NCBI GenBank assembly: GCA_963819715.1
Contig: CAWFXE010000002.1
Coordinates: 744,001-808,000 of the forward strand
DNA: 64,000 bases
Direction: 5' to 3'
Source of the DNA: DASUPK01 sp963819715
GTDB lineage: Bacteria > Actinomycetota > Thermoleophilia > Solirubrobacterales > 70-9
Both the position numbers and the translations under genes were made by a program. Positions 25,433 through 33,892 of the stretch are shown here, one piece after another. Each line of letters begins with the position of its first letter. Positions within the stretch are counted from its first letter, which is position 1. Under the pieces are notes generated by a model. That model had not been told where the DNA came from. It ran no database searches and saw only the letters and a program-made list of their open reading frames with translations.

Positions 25433-27454
25433 GTGGAAACAGCTTCGCGACAGCGACAGCCTCACTCAGCAACCCGCCTGGCGGGAGCCGTCTTCGGCGG
25501 AGTGGTGCTCGCGGCGCTGCTGGTGGAGATCGCTCACAGCACGTTCGGCTTCGGCGCGCATCGCTACAGCTACTTCATCGAGGAGTGGGTCTACGACTTC
25601 GTGACGATGTCCGCCGCCCTCGTAACGCTCGGCAGGGCGGCGCTGCGGAAGGAGGAGAGGCTCCAGTGGTCGCTTCTCGGCATCGGGCTGCTGAGCTGGG
25701 CGGTCGGCGACCTCTACTGGACGGTCGCGCTCCGGGACCTTGCCAGCCCGCCCTTCCCCTCGGTGGACGACGGCCTGTACATCACGGGCTACCTCTTCAT
25801 CCTCGCCGGCCTGGTCGTCTACGTCCGGACCCGCGTCGGCAGGATGACCGCGGTCATCTGGACCGACGTCGCCATCGGGGCCCTCTGCGTCGGGGCCATC
25901 GGCGCCAGCGTGCTGATGGACTTCGTCCTCGCCAATACGAGCGGGACGCCCTCCGAGGTGGCGGTCGCAGTCTCCTATCCGACACTCGACCTCGTCATCC
26001 TGGCGGTCGCCGCCGGTGCGGTCGCGCTGACCGGCTGGCGCCCGGGACGGGGCCTCGCGCTGATCGCCGCCGGGGTCGCCTGCGCCGCGATCGGCGACGC
26101 CGTCTACACCTATCAGTCGCTGGCGGCACCTATACCTCCGCCTCCTGGAACAACGCCCTCTGGCCCCTGGCGACCGTCCTGATCGCCGCAGCGGCCCTGC
26201 AGCCCTCGCCCAGGCATCGGGAGAACGAGCCCGCCGAGGGCTGGCGCGCATTCGCCTCCCCACGATCTTCGCGCTCGCCGTACTCGCGCTCCTGATGCTC
26301 GAGCGCCAGGACATGAAGGAGCCCGCCGTCGCCGCCCTGACCGTGGCGACGCTCCTCGCCGTCGTCGCGCGCCTCGCTCTCACTTTCGCTCAGAACCACC
26401 GTCTGGTCACCGAGCTCGAGACCGACCCCCTCACCGGGCTCTCCAATCGCGGGAAGCTCGCCTACGACCTCGATCGGCTCTTCAGCCTCGACGACCCTCC
26501 CTCGCATGTCCTCGCCTTCCTCGATCTTGACGGGTTCAAGGCCTACAACGACGCCTTCGGCCACCCCGCCGGGGACGCGCTGCTCGTGCGTCTCGGGCAC
26601 CAGCTGGCCGACGCGGTCGGCGTCAGGGGGCGCGCCTATCGGATGGGGGAGACGAGTTCGCGATGCTGCTGCCGGGCGACGCGACGAGCGCGGGGGCGTC
26701 GGTCGCCGCCGGTGCCGCTGCCCTGACGGAGCGCGGTGAGGGATTCAAGGTCTCCTGCTCCTGTGGAACCGCGGAGCTGCCCGCTGACGCAAGGACCCCT
26801 TCCACCGCTCTCCAGCTGGCGGACCAGCGGATGTATGCCGACAAGGATTCGCGCCGTCCATCCGCCGGTGGCGAGGTCGAGGCCGTGCTCCTGAGGATCC
26901 TGAACCAGCGCGCCCCGGAGCTGACCGAGCACGTCAACGCCGTGAAGAACCTCGCGGGCGCCGTCGGCGAGGAGCTCGAGCTGCCGCCGGGCGAGATGGC
27001 CGCCCTCATCCGTGCCTCGGAGCTCCACGACATCGGGAAGATCGCAATTCCCGATGCGATCCTCAGCAAGGCGGGCCCGCTCGATGACGAGGAGTGGGGG
27101 TTCATGCACCAGCACACGATCCTCGGCGAGCGCATCGTCTCGGCTGCGCGGTCCCTCGCCTCGGTCGGCAGGTTGATCCGCTCCTCGCATGAGTGCTGGG
27201 ACGGCAAGGGCTATCCGGACCAGCTGGCCGGCGATGACATCCCCCTGGCTTCTCGGATCATCCTGGTCTGCGATGCCTATGACGCGATGACCTCGGAGCG
27301 GCCGTACTCACCCGCTCGCACCCCCGAGGCTGCTCTGGCGGAGCTCCGTGAATGCGCCGGCTCCCAGTTCGACCCCGAGCTGGTCAGGATTCTCGAGCAC
27401 GTCGTGCGCTCCACGGACGCGGAGCAGCTGCCGGTCCCGGTCCCGGTCGCCTAG
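25433..27454 (+). CDS. Membrane GGDEF / HD-GYP signalling protein (frame broken in this sequence)
   Basis: GTG 25433 opens a frame with seven or more membrane helices (residues about 18-240), lost near 26130. Restoring frame near 26130, 26247 and 26645 joins NALWPLATVLIAAAAL, a further helix, and a GGDEF domain (LVTELETDPLTGLSNRGKLA, LDLDGFKAYNDAFGHPAGDA). The GGDEF motif itself is where the frame breaks: the read is ATGGGGGAGACGAG, and one more G gives MGGDEFAMLLPGD. The last third is a complete HD-GYP domain: ASELHDIGKIAIPDAIL, HQHTILGERI, SSHECWDGKGYPDQLAGDDI and VCDAYDAMTS. The diguanylate cyclase half and phosphodiesterase half could therefore oppose each other. The homopolymer at the break suggests a sequencing indel rather than a real truncation. 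Confidence 0.8.
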
Positions 27455-27458
27455 TCCC

Positions 27459-28265
27459 TCAGGGCCGTTCCGCGATCAACAGCGTCTGGGCGGCACGGCC
27501 GATCGGGCCCCGCTGGTCCAACAGCCTGGTGTCCGCCATCCCGATCCCGTTGGGCTCGGGCAGCGTCACCGCGTCCAGGCAGACCCATTCGCCGTCGGGC
27601 ATCCGGTGTAGGTGGACGCTGAGGTCCACGTTGATGAACAGGTATTTCGACCAGTCGAGTGCGGCGCTCACGCCGTTTCCCGAATCGGCGGCGGCGAGCA
27701 CGCGCTGCAGAGGTGACGGCTCCTCGCCCGGAACGAGGGGGACGGCCATCCGCATCCAAACCGTCGCCGGGCCCTGCTCCATGAACGCGCCGTCGGTGAA
27801 CCGGTACTCCATTGCCGTGTGGTAGCCGACGGCGTAGCCGGTGTGAAAGAACTGCCCCGGCTCACCTCTCTCGGGTCCAGGCGGGGGCTCGTGCCGGGGC
27901 TCGGGGGGCGGAAACGACACCGCGTCCGTACGCAGGCGCCAGCCCTGCGCCCGCATCAGCGGCTCGCCCTCCTCGTCGCTGAGGGTCGCCTCGAACATCT
28001 CGACCCGCTTGCCGGGACGGACGATCCGGGCCTCGACGCGGAGCGGCGTAATCGTCACGGCCCGCAGCACCTCGTAGGTGATCCTGCCCACCTGAGCCGG
28101 CGGGCCATCCTCGCCGCCGATCCTGCCCCCTCCCAGGCGCTCGACCTCTCGCCCGATCAGCGCGGCCGGCGGACCGGCGTGCTGGGCACCCGGATCCCAC
28201 GGGCCGCGGGTGAGCTCGGTGGAGACGTAAAGCTCCCCATCGGGCTCGTAGAAGGAGTCGGGCAC
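27459..28265 (-). CDS. Hotdog-fold acyl-CoA thioesterase family protein
   Basis: A 268-residue protein resembling the TesB-like/YbgC-superfamily thioesterases of actinobacteria. It has two hotdog-type halves: QHAGPPAALIGREVERLGGG in the first (a GP/S-rich helix start), and ALDWSKYLFINVDLSVHLHR with WVCLDAVT in the second. It would hydrolyse acyl-CoA thioesters in the cytoplasm. No decisive catalytic residue could be assigned by eye. It is convergent with the HD-GYP gene (4 bases between stops) and divergent from msrB. Confidence 0.72.
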   Translation of the reverse strand: MPDSFYEPDGELYVSTELTRGPWDPGAQHAGPPAALIGREVERLGGGRIGGEDGPPAQVGRITYEVLRAVTITPLRVEARIVRPGKRVEMFEATLSDEEGEPLMRAQGWRLRTDAVSFPPPEPRHEPPPGPERGEPGQFFHTGYAVGYHTAMEYRFTDGAFMEQGPATVWMRMAVPLVPGEEPSPLQRVLAAADSGNGVSAALDWSKYLFINVDLSVHLHRMPDGEWVCLDAVTLPEPNGIGMADTRLLDQRGPIGRAAQTLLIAERP

Positions 28266-28350
28266 GCGGGCAGACTAGTAACGCTGGCCGCCCCCCGAGG
28301 ACTGATATTCGACCGGTCTATTCTGGTCGAACCCATCTAGTAAATGAGGT

Positions 28351-28764
28351 GTGAGAACTTTGGAGAAGCTCAAGAAGAGCGAGCAGGAGTGGCGCCAGGA
28401 GCTGACGCCGGAGCAGTACGAGGTCGTCCGCAAGAAGGGCACCGAGGCTCCGTTCACGAGCGAGCTCAACGACGTCAAGGATGCGGGGCAGTTCGTCTGC
28501 GTGGCATGTGGACAGCCGCTGTTCGACTCGGAGCACAAGTTCGACTCCGGCACCGGCTGGCCGAGCTTCGACCGGCCGATGGAGGGCGAGAACGTTGAGA
28601 CCGAGGCCGACGACAGTCTGTTCATGAAGCGCACCGAGGTGCTCTGCTCGCGCTGTGACGCGCACCTGGGACACGTCTTCGACGACGGTCCGCAGGACAC
28701 GACCGGACAGCGCTACTGCATCAACGGCTGCGCCCTCGAGTTCAAGCCGCAAAACGAGTCGTAG
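28351..28764 (+). CDS. msrB: Peptide-methionine (R)-S-oxide reductase
   Basis: A 137-residue protein, the normal MsrB length, from GTG 28351. The structural zinc cysteines are C50, C53, C99 and C102 (CVACG and CSRCD). The catalytic cysteine is C123 in RYCINGCALEF, and FDSGTGWPSFD is the family signature. It reduces the R-sulfoxide of methionine in oxidised proteins, using thioredoxin. The AG-rich stretch AAGCTCAAGAAG lies inside the coding start, and no strong ribosome site is seen upstream of the GTG. It stands alone, followed by a hairpin. Confidence 0.92.
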   Translation: MRTLEKLKKSEQEWRQELTPEQYEVVRKKGTEAPFTSELNDVKDAGQFVCVACGQPLFDSEHKFDSGTGWPSFDRPMEGENVETEADDSLFMKRTEVLCSRCDAHLGHVFDDGPQDTTGQRYCINGCALEFKPQNES

Positions 28765-28819
28765 ACGGCTTCGCCATCAAGCCGCACGTCCTCAGCTTCG
28801 CTTCCGGGCGTGCGGCGCG

Positions 28820-28835
28820 AGGGCGCCAACGCCCT
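28820..28835. terminator. Short hairpin between msrB and the convergent response regulator
   Basis: AGGGCG (28820-28825) pairs with CGCCCT (28830-28835) around CCAA in the 79-base gap between convergent genes. A longer, looser pairing CGCACG/CGTGCG lies just before it. Possibly a shared bidirectional terminator. Confidence 0.4.
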
Positions 28836-28843
28836 GGCAACCC

Positions 28844-29485
28844 TTAGACCTTTCCTCCCGCTCCCAGGTAGCTGAAGCGCACGGCGAGGGCCACCGCCTC
28901 GGTCCGCGTATCGACCTCCATCCGCGCAATCGCGTTGCGGACGTGGGTGTGGACCGTGGCGGGGCTGAGTGAGAGCCGGTCGGCGATCTGCTTGACGCGC
29001 AGGCCCTCCGCGAGCAATTCCAGGATCTCGCGCTCGCGGGGGGTCAGCTCGAGCAGCTTCTCGACCTCCCCGGCGCCCTGGCCGAGCTCCGTGCCGACGA
29101 AGGTGCCACCGCCGGCGACCACCTCGATCGCGCGGGCGATGTCCTCGCTCGGCGCTGACTTGAGCACGTAACCCGAGGCACCGGCGCGCAGCGCCAGCGT
29201 CAGCAGGTCGGGCTGGGCGTGGGCGGTGAAGATGATGACCCGTGTCTCGGGCCGGGCCTTGAGGATGTCCTTGGTGGCGTCGATGCCGTCCTTGCCCGGC
29301 AGCTCGACGTCGACGATGCAGACGTCGGGCTCCAGCTCCTTGACGACTTCGACGACCTCCTCACCGGTCTCGGCTTCGCCGACGATCTCGACGCCTTCGA
29401 CCGCGGCCATCCTTGCCTTGATCGCCTCGCGAACGATCTCGTGGTCGTCGCAGAGGACTACTCGCTTGGGAGTCGAGGAGCTCAT
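28844..29485 (-). CDS. NarL/FixJ-family response regulator
   Basis: A 213-residue two-domain regulator. The receiver domain has the acidic pair D13/D14, phospho-acceptor D59 (VCIVDVELPGKDG), Thr in IIFTAHA and Lys in YVLKSAPSED. A LuxR-type helix-turn-helix follows (LTPREREILELLAEGLRVKQ then LSLSPATVHTHVRNAIARM). Its ATG directly abuts the serS TAA, so it is expressed with cytochrome c and serS. No sensor kinase gene is visible nearby; the signal and targets are unknown. Confidence 0.88.
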   Translation of the reverse strand: MSSSTPKRVVLCDDHEIVREAIKARMAAVEGVEIVGEAETGEEVVEVVKELEPDVCIVDVELPGKDGIDATKDILKARPETRVIIFTAHAQPDLLTLALRAGASGYVLKSAPSEDIARAIEVVAGGGTFVGTELGQGAGEVEKLLELTPREREILELLAEGLRVKQIADRLSLSPATVHTHVRNAIARMEVDTRTEAVALAVRFSYLGAGGKV

Positions 29486-30766
29486 TTATGTGGGAATCCT
29501 TCCTGGGGAGCCAAAGTCCTGCAAAGCGGGCGGAAGTTCCACATTCCCGTCCTCTCGCTGCCCGTTCTCCAGCAGTGCGATCAAGGTTCGACCGACAGCC
29601 ACCGCAGTTCCGTTCAACGTGTGAACCGGTTCTGGGGATTCTCCTTGCGCGGGACGGTACCGGGCGGACAGGCGTCTTGCCTGGAAGTCCGTCGTGTTGG
29701 AGCAGCTTGTCACCTCACGGAAGCGTTCCTGACTGGGGATCCAGGCCTCGCAATCGAACTTGCGAGCCGCGGGAGCGCCCAGATCGCCCACCGCGACGTC
29801 GACCACGCGGTACGGGATCTCGAGCTCCTTGAGGATGCCCTCCTGGATGGCGAGGAGGCGCTCGTGCTCCTCGCCTCCCGAGTCGGGCTCGACGAAGCTG
29901 AACATCTCGACCTTGTCGAATTGGTGGACGCGGAAGATGCCCCGGGTGTCCTTGCCGGCCGCACCGGCCTCGCGGCGAAAGCAGGTCGAGTACCCGGCGT
30001 ACCGCTTGGGCAGATCGCTCGCCTCCATGATCCGGTCGGCGTGCAGCGCGGCGAGCGAGACCTCAGAGGTCCCCACGAGGAACAACTCGTCGCGCGGGAC
30101 CTCGTAGATCATCTCCCGCTCACCGGGGAAGTAGCCGGTCCCGTAGAGCGCCTTTTCCCTGACAAGCACCGGCGGGATCGTCGGCTCGAAGCCCTCGGCG
30201 CGGACGCGTTCCATTGCGAAGCGGACCAGGGCGAATTCGAGCATCGCCAGGTCGCCGAGCAGATAAGCGAAGCGGGAGCCTGAAACCTCGGCCGCCGCCT
30301 CCATCTCGATCCAGCCGTGGCGCTGGGCCAGGTCGAGGTGGTCGACCGGCTCGAAGCCGAAATCCGGCCTGTCCCCCACCTCCCGCAGGCTGACGTTGTC
30401 CTCCTCGGTCTCGCCGTCGGGCGCCTCGGGCTCTGGGATGTTCGGCAACGAGGCAAGCAGCCCGTCCCGCTTCTCGCTCAGGTCCGCCAGCTGCGGCTCG
30501 AGCTCCTTGAGCTCGGACTTGAGTGAGCTGGATGCCTCTCGCGCCTTCTTGAACTCCGGGTCGTCGGTCTTGCCGGCCTTGGCCGCCTCCTCGATCTCCC
30601 CCGAGAGCTTGTTCTGCTCGGCGCGGATCCCGTCGATGCGCGTGTTGAGCTGGCGGCGACTCTCATCGGCGGCGAGGAGCTCGTCCAGCTGCTCGGCCGC
30701 GCCCCGCCTGGCCAGCGCCGTGCGCACCGGCTCCGGATCGCTGCGGATCTGCTTGAGGTCGAGCGT
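29486..30766 (-). CDS. serS: Serine--tRNA ligase
   Basis: About 426 residues. An N-terminal coiled-coil arm (residues about 25-105) is followed by the class II synthetase core: motif 2 YSTCFRREAGAAGKDTRGIF and motif 3 LNGTAVAVGRTLIALLENGQ. It charges tRNA-Ser and tRNA-Sec with serine; two tRNA-Ser genes are in this window. Start choice: the conserved SerRS N-terminus LDLKQIRSDPEPV is preceded by ACG (30764-30766), not ATG, with GGAG 5-8 bases upstream. The next GTG (30727) would delete 13 conserved residues. So either an ACG start is used or a single T-to-C error hides an ATG. It lies 17 bases after the cytochrome c stop and abuts the response regulator ATG. Confidence 0.92.
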   Translation of the reverse strand, partial: TLDLKQIRSDPEPVRTALARRGAAEQLDELLAADESRRQLNTRIDGIRAEQNKLSGEIEEAAKAGKTDDPEFKKAREASSSLKSELKELEPQLADLSEKRDGLLASLPNIPEPEAPDGETEEDNVSLREVGDRPDFGFEPVDHLDLAQRHGWIEMEAAAEVSGSRFAYLLGDLAMLEFALVRFAMERVRAEGFEPTIPPVLVREKALYGTGYFPGEREMIYEVPRDELFLVGTSEVSLAALHADRIMEASDLPKRYAGYSTCFRREAGAAGKDTRGIFRVHQFDKVEMFSFVEPDSGGEEHERLLAIQEGILKELEIPYRVVDVAVGDLGAPAARKFDCEAWIPSQERFREVTSCSNTTDFQARRLSARYRPAQGESPEPVHTLNGTAVAVGRTLIALLENGQREDGNVELPPALQDFGSPGRIPT

Positions 30767-30783
30767 GGCTCCGCTCCGAGCCG

Positions 30784-31185
30784 TTAGGGAGCTGCCGTGG
30801 TCGTCGTTGCCGCGGGCCGCGGCGACTGGGTGACGTCCTCGCCGGCGTACTTCGAGACGAAGGCGGCGACCTTCTGGGCGTCGGCGCCGACCACGATGTT
30901 CTGGGGCATGATCGCGCCGGAGAAGCCACCGTTGCGGATCGCGTAGATCACGTCGGCCATCGTCTCGGAGCGCTGGTCGAGGTTCGGGCCCTGGACGCGC
31001 TCGGAGCGGTTGGCGGTTCCCTCGGTGCCGGCGGGGGTGAGCGTGTGGCAGCCCGAGCAGCGCTGGGCGAACATCTCAGCACCCTGGTGGTCCGGATCGT
31101 TGTCCGGGACCTGGACGCCCTGGGTCCCGCAACCGACGGCGGTTACGACCAAGGCGACTGCAATGAGTAGAAATGCCCCTCGCAC
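30784..31185 (-). CDS. Lipid-anchored class I c-type cytochrome
   Basis: A 133-residue protein with a lipoprotein signal peptide (MRGAFLLIAVALVVTAVGC; lipobox Cys19), one covalent haem site C43-S-G-C46-H47, and a probable axial Met ligand in GAIMPQN (M94). The C-terminus is Thr-rich (ATTTTAAP). It would be anchored on the outer face of the membrane and carry electrons there, for example to a terminal oxidase. It is the first gene of a unit with serS and a response regulator, an unusual pairing, and is divergent from the flavin reductase gene. Confidence 0.85.
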   Translation of the reverse strand: MRGAFLLIAVALVVTAVGCGTQGVQVPDNDPDHQGAEMFAQRCSGCHTLTPAGTEGTANRSERVQGPNLDQRSETMADVIYAIRNGGFSGAIMPQNIVVGADAQKVAAFVSKYAGEDVTQSPRPAATTTTAAP

Positions 31186-31225
31186 GCGGCGGGATCATAT
31201 GCGAGAGGTCGCGTAGCGTTCAGCC

Positions 31226-31708
31226 ATGCCCGTCAGTCCGGAGGAGTTCCGAGCCGCTCTCGGCGCCTACGCCACCGGTGTGACCGTGGTCACCGCGGTC
31301 GGCGACAACGGCCCCTCCGGCGCCACGGCCAACGCGGTGACCTCCCTCTCGCTCGACCCGCCACTGATGCTCGCCTGCCTCGACCGCGGCTCGCGGACGC
31401 TGACGTCGGTCCGCGCCCAGGGGCGCTTCGGCGTCAACGTTCTCGCCGCCGGCCAGGAGGAGCTGGCGCGGCGCTTCGCGGGCAAGGATCCGGAGGAGGC
31501 GAAGTGGGAGGGCGTTGAGTGGTCCGACAGCGATGGGCTGCCTCGACTTCCCGGCGCGCTGATGTGGGCCGCCTGCGAGCTGCGCGACCTGATCGACGGA
31601 GGCGACCACCTGATCCTCACCGGCAGCGTGCTCGCGGTCGAGTCGCGGGACGGCCAGCCACTCCTCTTCCACCGCGGCGATTACCGCGATCTGCTGGCGG
31701 AGTCCTGA
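31226..31708 (+). CDS. Flavin reductase-like (FMN-binding split-barrel) protein
   Basis: A 160-residue protein with the flavin reductase family pattern: FRAALGAYATGVTVVTAVGD, ANAVTSLSLDPPLMLACLD, RFGVNVLAAGQEELARRFAG and the terminal GDYRDLL. Such enzymes use NAD(P)H to reduce FMN/FAD for a partner monooxygenase, or act as flavin-linked oxidoreductases. It is a monocistronic gene divergent from the cytochrome c; no monooxygenase partner is adjacent. Confidence 0.83.
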   Translation: MPVSPEEFRAALGAYATGVTVVTAVGDNGPSGATANAVTSLSLDPPLMLACLDRGSRTLTSVRAQGRFGVNVLAAGQEELARRFAGKDPEEAKWEGVEWSDSDGLPRLPGALMWAACELRDLIDGGDHLILTGSVLAVESRDGQPLLFHRGDYRDLLAES

Positions 31709-31743
31709 CCGGCTGGTAGGCAAGAAGAAGCACTAGAGCCCAA

Positions 31744-32385
31744 TTAGGTCAGCGCGCGGAAGAGGGCATTGACCGCGCGGCGGCTGCCGTCAATCTCGAT
31801 GTCGCGGGAGTCCACCGCCTTTCCCAGCCTGTTTCCGCCGAAGACCACCGAGGCGATCGCACCCGGATCGCTCCGGATCGTGGCAGCGGGCCTCTCAGCC
31901 TCCCCCCTGGCCGCCTCGAATCTCTCGCCCTTCACCGAAATCTTGAACGGGATCTCCCCCAGCACCATCTCGTAGGTGGCATCCAGCCCCTCCGCCTTCG
32001 CCGGATCGAACGCCGTCTTCAGCGCCAGCACCAGCGAGTCCGGCCCCATCTCGGCGCCGAGCGGAAACGATGGTGCGTGGCTCGCCCAGCTCCCGAGCGC
32101 GAGGACGGCCGGCTCGAGCTCCCGGCCCCACTCCGTCAGCTCGTAGACCTGAGCCGCGGCGGGCGGAGCGAGCTTCCGCCGCCGCAGAATCCCCGACTCC
32201 TCCAGCTCGCGCAGCCGCTGCCCGAGCACATTGGGGCTGATGTCCGGGATCCCGGCGCGCAGGTCCGTGAACCGCTTGGGCCCGAGCAGGAGCTCGCGAA
32301 CCACGAGCATGGCCCAGCGCTGACCGAGCAGGTCAGAGGCGTGGGCGATCCCGCATCCGTCGAGCTTCGTCCTGGTTCTGGCCAT
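31744..32385 (-). CDS. HxlR-family transcriptional regulator fused to an SCP2-like domain
   Basis: A 213-residue protein. The winged-helix HxlR domain occupies residues about 1-100 (HASDLLGQRWAMLVVRELLL, then GIPDISPNVLGQRLRELEES, with the typical Cys near the N-terminus at position 11). The C-terminal half (about 115-213) resembles an SCP2 sterol-carrier domain (FKISVKGERFEAARGEAERP, TIRSDPGAIASVVFG). The fusion suggests a ligand-responsive repressor sensing a lipid or hydrophobic small molecule. It is divergent from the double VOC protein, and a perfect inverted repeat lies just upstream of its start, a likely operator. Confidence 0.8.
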   Translation of the reverse strand: MARTRTKLDGCGIAHASDLLGQRWAMLVVRELLLGPKRFTDLRAGIPDISPNVLGQRLRELEESGILRRRKLAPPAAAQVYELTEWGRELEPAVLALGSWASHAPSFPLGAEMGPDSLVLALKTAFDPAKAEGLDATYEMVLGEIPFKISVKGERFEAARGEAERPAATIRSDPGAIASVVFGGNRLGKAVDSRDIEIDGSRRAVNALFRALT

Positions 32386-32408
32386 CGCCGCGCAGTTTAG
32401 GCGATTGT

Positions 32409-32425
32409 AGTTGTGGAATACAACT
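32409..32425. promoter_or_regulatory. Perfect inverted repeat, probable HxlR operator
   Basis: AGTTGT (32409-32414) and ACAACT (32420-32425) flank GGAAT in the 119-base gap between the divergent HxlR gene and the VOC gene. The patch is A+T-rich relative to the surroundings. HxlR-type proteins bind such short dyads as dimers, so it may control both genes. A weaker TCCT/AGGA dyad lies about 15 bases further right. Confidence 0.5.
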
Positions 32426-32504
32426 CTGTGATCCTCTTTTAGGACGATCTGGTACGGTCCAGCGGCGATATGGAGAGAGCGGCAAGTGAACGGAAGGAGG
32501 AGCG

Positions 32505-33329
32505 ATGAGTGAGCGAGACGGATTTGCGCATGGCGTCCCGTGCTGGGTCGACACCTGGCAACCCGACGCGGACGCCGCGATGAGCTTCTACACGCAGCTC
32601 TTCGGCTGGGAGGCCGAGAACACGATGCCCGACGGCGTCGAGGGCACGCACTACATGTGCAGGCTGCGCGGCCGCGACATCGCCGCGATCGCCTCTCGTC
32701 CCGAGGGGGCCCCTCCGGTCACGGCCTGGACGACCTACGTCTGGGTGGACGACGTCGATGGGACCGTCGCCAAGGCGCTGGCGGCCGGCGGCAGCGTCCT
32801 CAAGGACCCGTTCGGCAGCCTCGACGGCGGGCGGATCGCGGTCATCGCCGACCCGGTGGGCGCCGCGCTCGGGATCTGGTCACCGGGCACGCACAAGGGG
32901 GCTCAGCTGGTCAACGAGCCGAGCGCGTACGCGATGAGCGCGCTCTTGACCACCGACCCCGAGGGGGCGAAGCGGTTCTATCCCGAGGTCTTTGGATGGG
33001 AGATTGAGACCTTCGAGATGGGCGATGACGAGATGGTGATGTGGCTCGTGCCGGGCTACGTCGGCGGTGAACCAGAGCAACCCGTCCGGCGCGACGTCGT
33101 CGCCACGATGGTGTCGCCCAGCGCCAACGGCGACGCACCACCGCCACATTGGGACGTCGACTTCTGGATCGCAGACATCGACGCCGCCGGGGCCAAGATC
33201 GAGGAGCTTGGGGGCCAGATCCTCACTTCCCCCTATGACATTCCGGGCACCGGCCTCCGCCAGGCGGTCTTCATGGACCCGCAGGGCGCGAGCTTCTCTC
33301 TGACCCGGCCACCGGGCTACTCGAGCTAG
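32505..33329 (+). CDS. Two-domain VOC (glyoxalase/bleomycin-resistance) protein
   Basis: A 274-residue protein with two tandem VOC domains of about 125 residues each. The first has PCWVDTWQPDADAAMSFYTQ and AWTTYVWVDDVDGTVAKALA. The second has SALLTTDPEGAKRFYPEVFG and HWDVDFWIADIDAAGAKIEE, ending QAVFMDPQGASFSLTRPPG. This matches the 27-kDa antigen/CFP30B-like group of actinobacterial glyoxalase-related proteins. No substrate is known. A ribosome site (AGGAGG) lies just upstream of ATG 32505. Its control is probably shared with the divergent HxlR-SCP2 regulator; it overlaps the convergent membrane protein gene by 4 bases. Confidence 0.85.
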   Translation: MSERDGFAHGVPCWVDTWQPDADAAMSFYTQLFGWEAENTMPDGVEGTHYMCRLRGRDIAAIASRPEGAPPVTAWTTYVWVDDVDGTVAKALAAGGSVLKDPFGSLDGGRIAVIADPVGAALGIWSPGTHKGAQLVNEPSAYAMSALLTTDPEGAKRFYPEVFGWEIETFEMGDDEMVMWLVPGYVGGEPEQPVRRDVVATMVSPSANGDAPPPHWDVDFWIADIDAAGAKIEELGGQILTSPYDIPGTGLRQAVFMDPQGASFSLTRPPGYSS

Positions 33330-33757
33330 AAAGCCGAGCTCGTCCCAGCGGCCCGCAGGGCCAGCAGGAAGATCACCAGGCAGGCCGTCGCCATGATCCC
33401 GGTGTCCCGCCGGACGATCGCCAGGGCGATCTGGTTCTGGCGCTCCTCCGGCAGCGAGCGGATGTCGAGCTCGCCGAGCTCCTGGGCCGTCGCGCCCGCC
33501 CGAACCACCTCCGCGAGCAGGGAGATCACCAGCGGCAGGACGCCGTAGAGGATGTGGAGGTCCTTGGCGTGATGGCCGCTGAAGACGAGCAGCAGCCCCA
33601 GCGCCGCCTGAAGCATCACCGTCACCTGAGCGACCCGAAGCGCGTACCAGAAGCCGACGGTCGGCCGCTCCTGGAGCCAGGCGACGCCGCCCCAGACCCC
33701 CGCCATGAGATTCGCGGCGATCAGGCAGACACCGACTACGAGATGAACTTCCGGCAC
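33326..33757 (-). CDS. Small four-helix membrane protein
   Basis: A 143-residue hypothetical protein with helices near residues 5-27, 42-62, 69-88 and 119-138. The loop between helices 3 and 4 carries GELDIRSLPEERQNQIALAI. No motif that I recognise. It lies on the opposite strand just upstream of the nuo operon, whose promoter shares the gap. Confidence 0.6.
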   Translation of the reverse strand: MPEVHLVVGVCLIAANLMAGVWGGVAWLQERPTVGFWYALRVAQVTVMLQAALGLLLVFSGHHAKDLHILYGVLPLVISLLAEVVRAGATAQELGELDIRSLPEERQNQIALAIVRRDTGIMATACLVIFLLALRAAGTSSAF

Positions 33758-33848
33758 GGCCGCGGCAGCTTAGGGGGTGTAGGAGCGCAAAGCCGCCAAA
33801 AAGGGTCGGGATTTGGCTTCCTGATGCGGAAAAGCACTATGTAACACC

Positions 33849-33878
33849 TTGCTACAAAGTCGCCGACGCGGTGATATA
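33849..33878 (+). promoter_or_regulatory. Candidate nuo operon promoter
   Basis: TTGCTA (33849-33854) and GATATA (33873-33878) are 18 bases apart in an A+T-richer patch 15 bases before the nuoA GTG at 33893. The transcript leader would be very short or absent, which is common in actinobacteria. Confidence 0.4.
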
Positions 33879-33892
33879 ACCGCCAGCGGATC

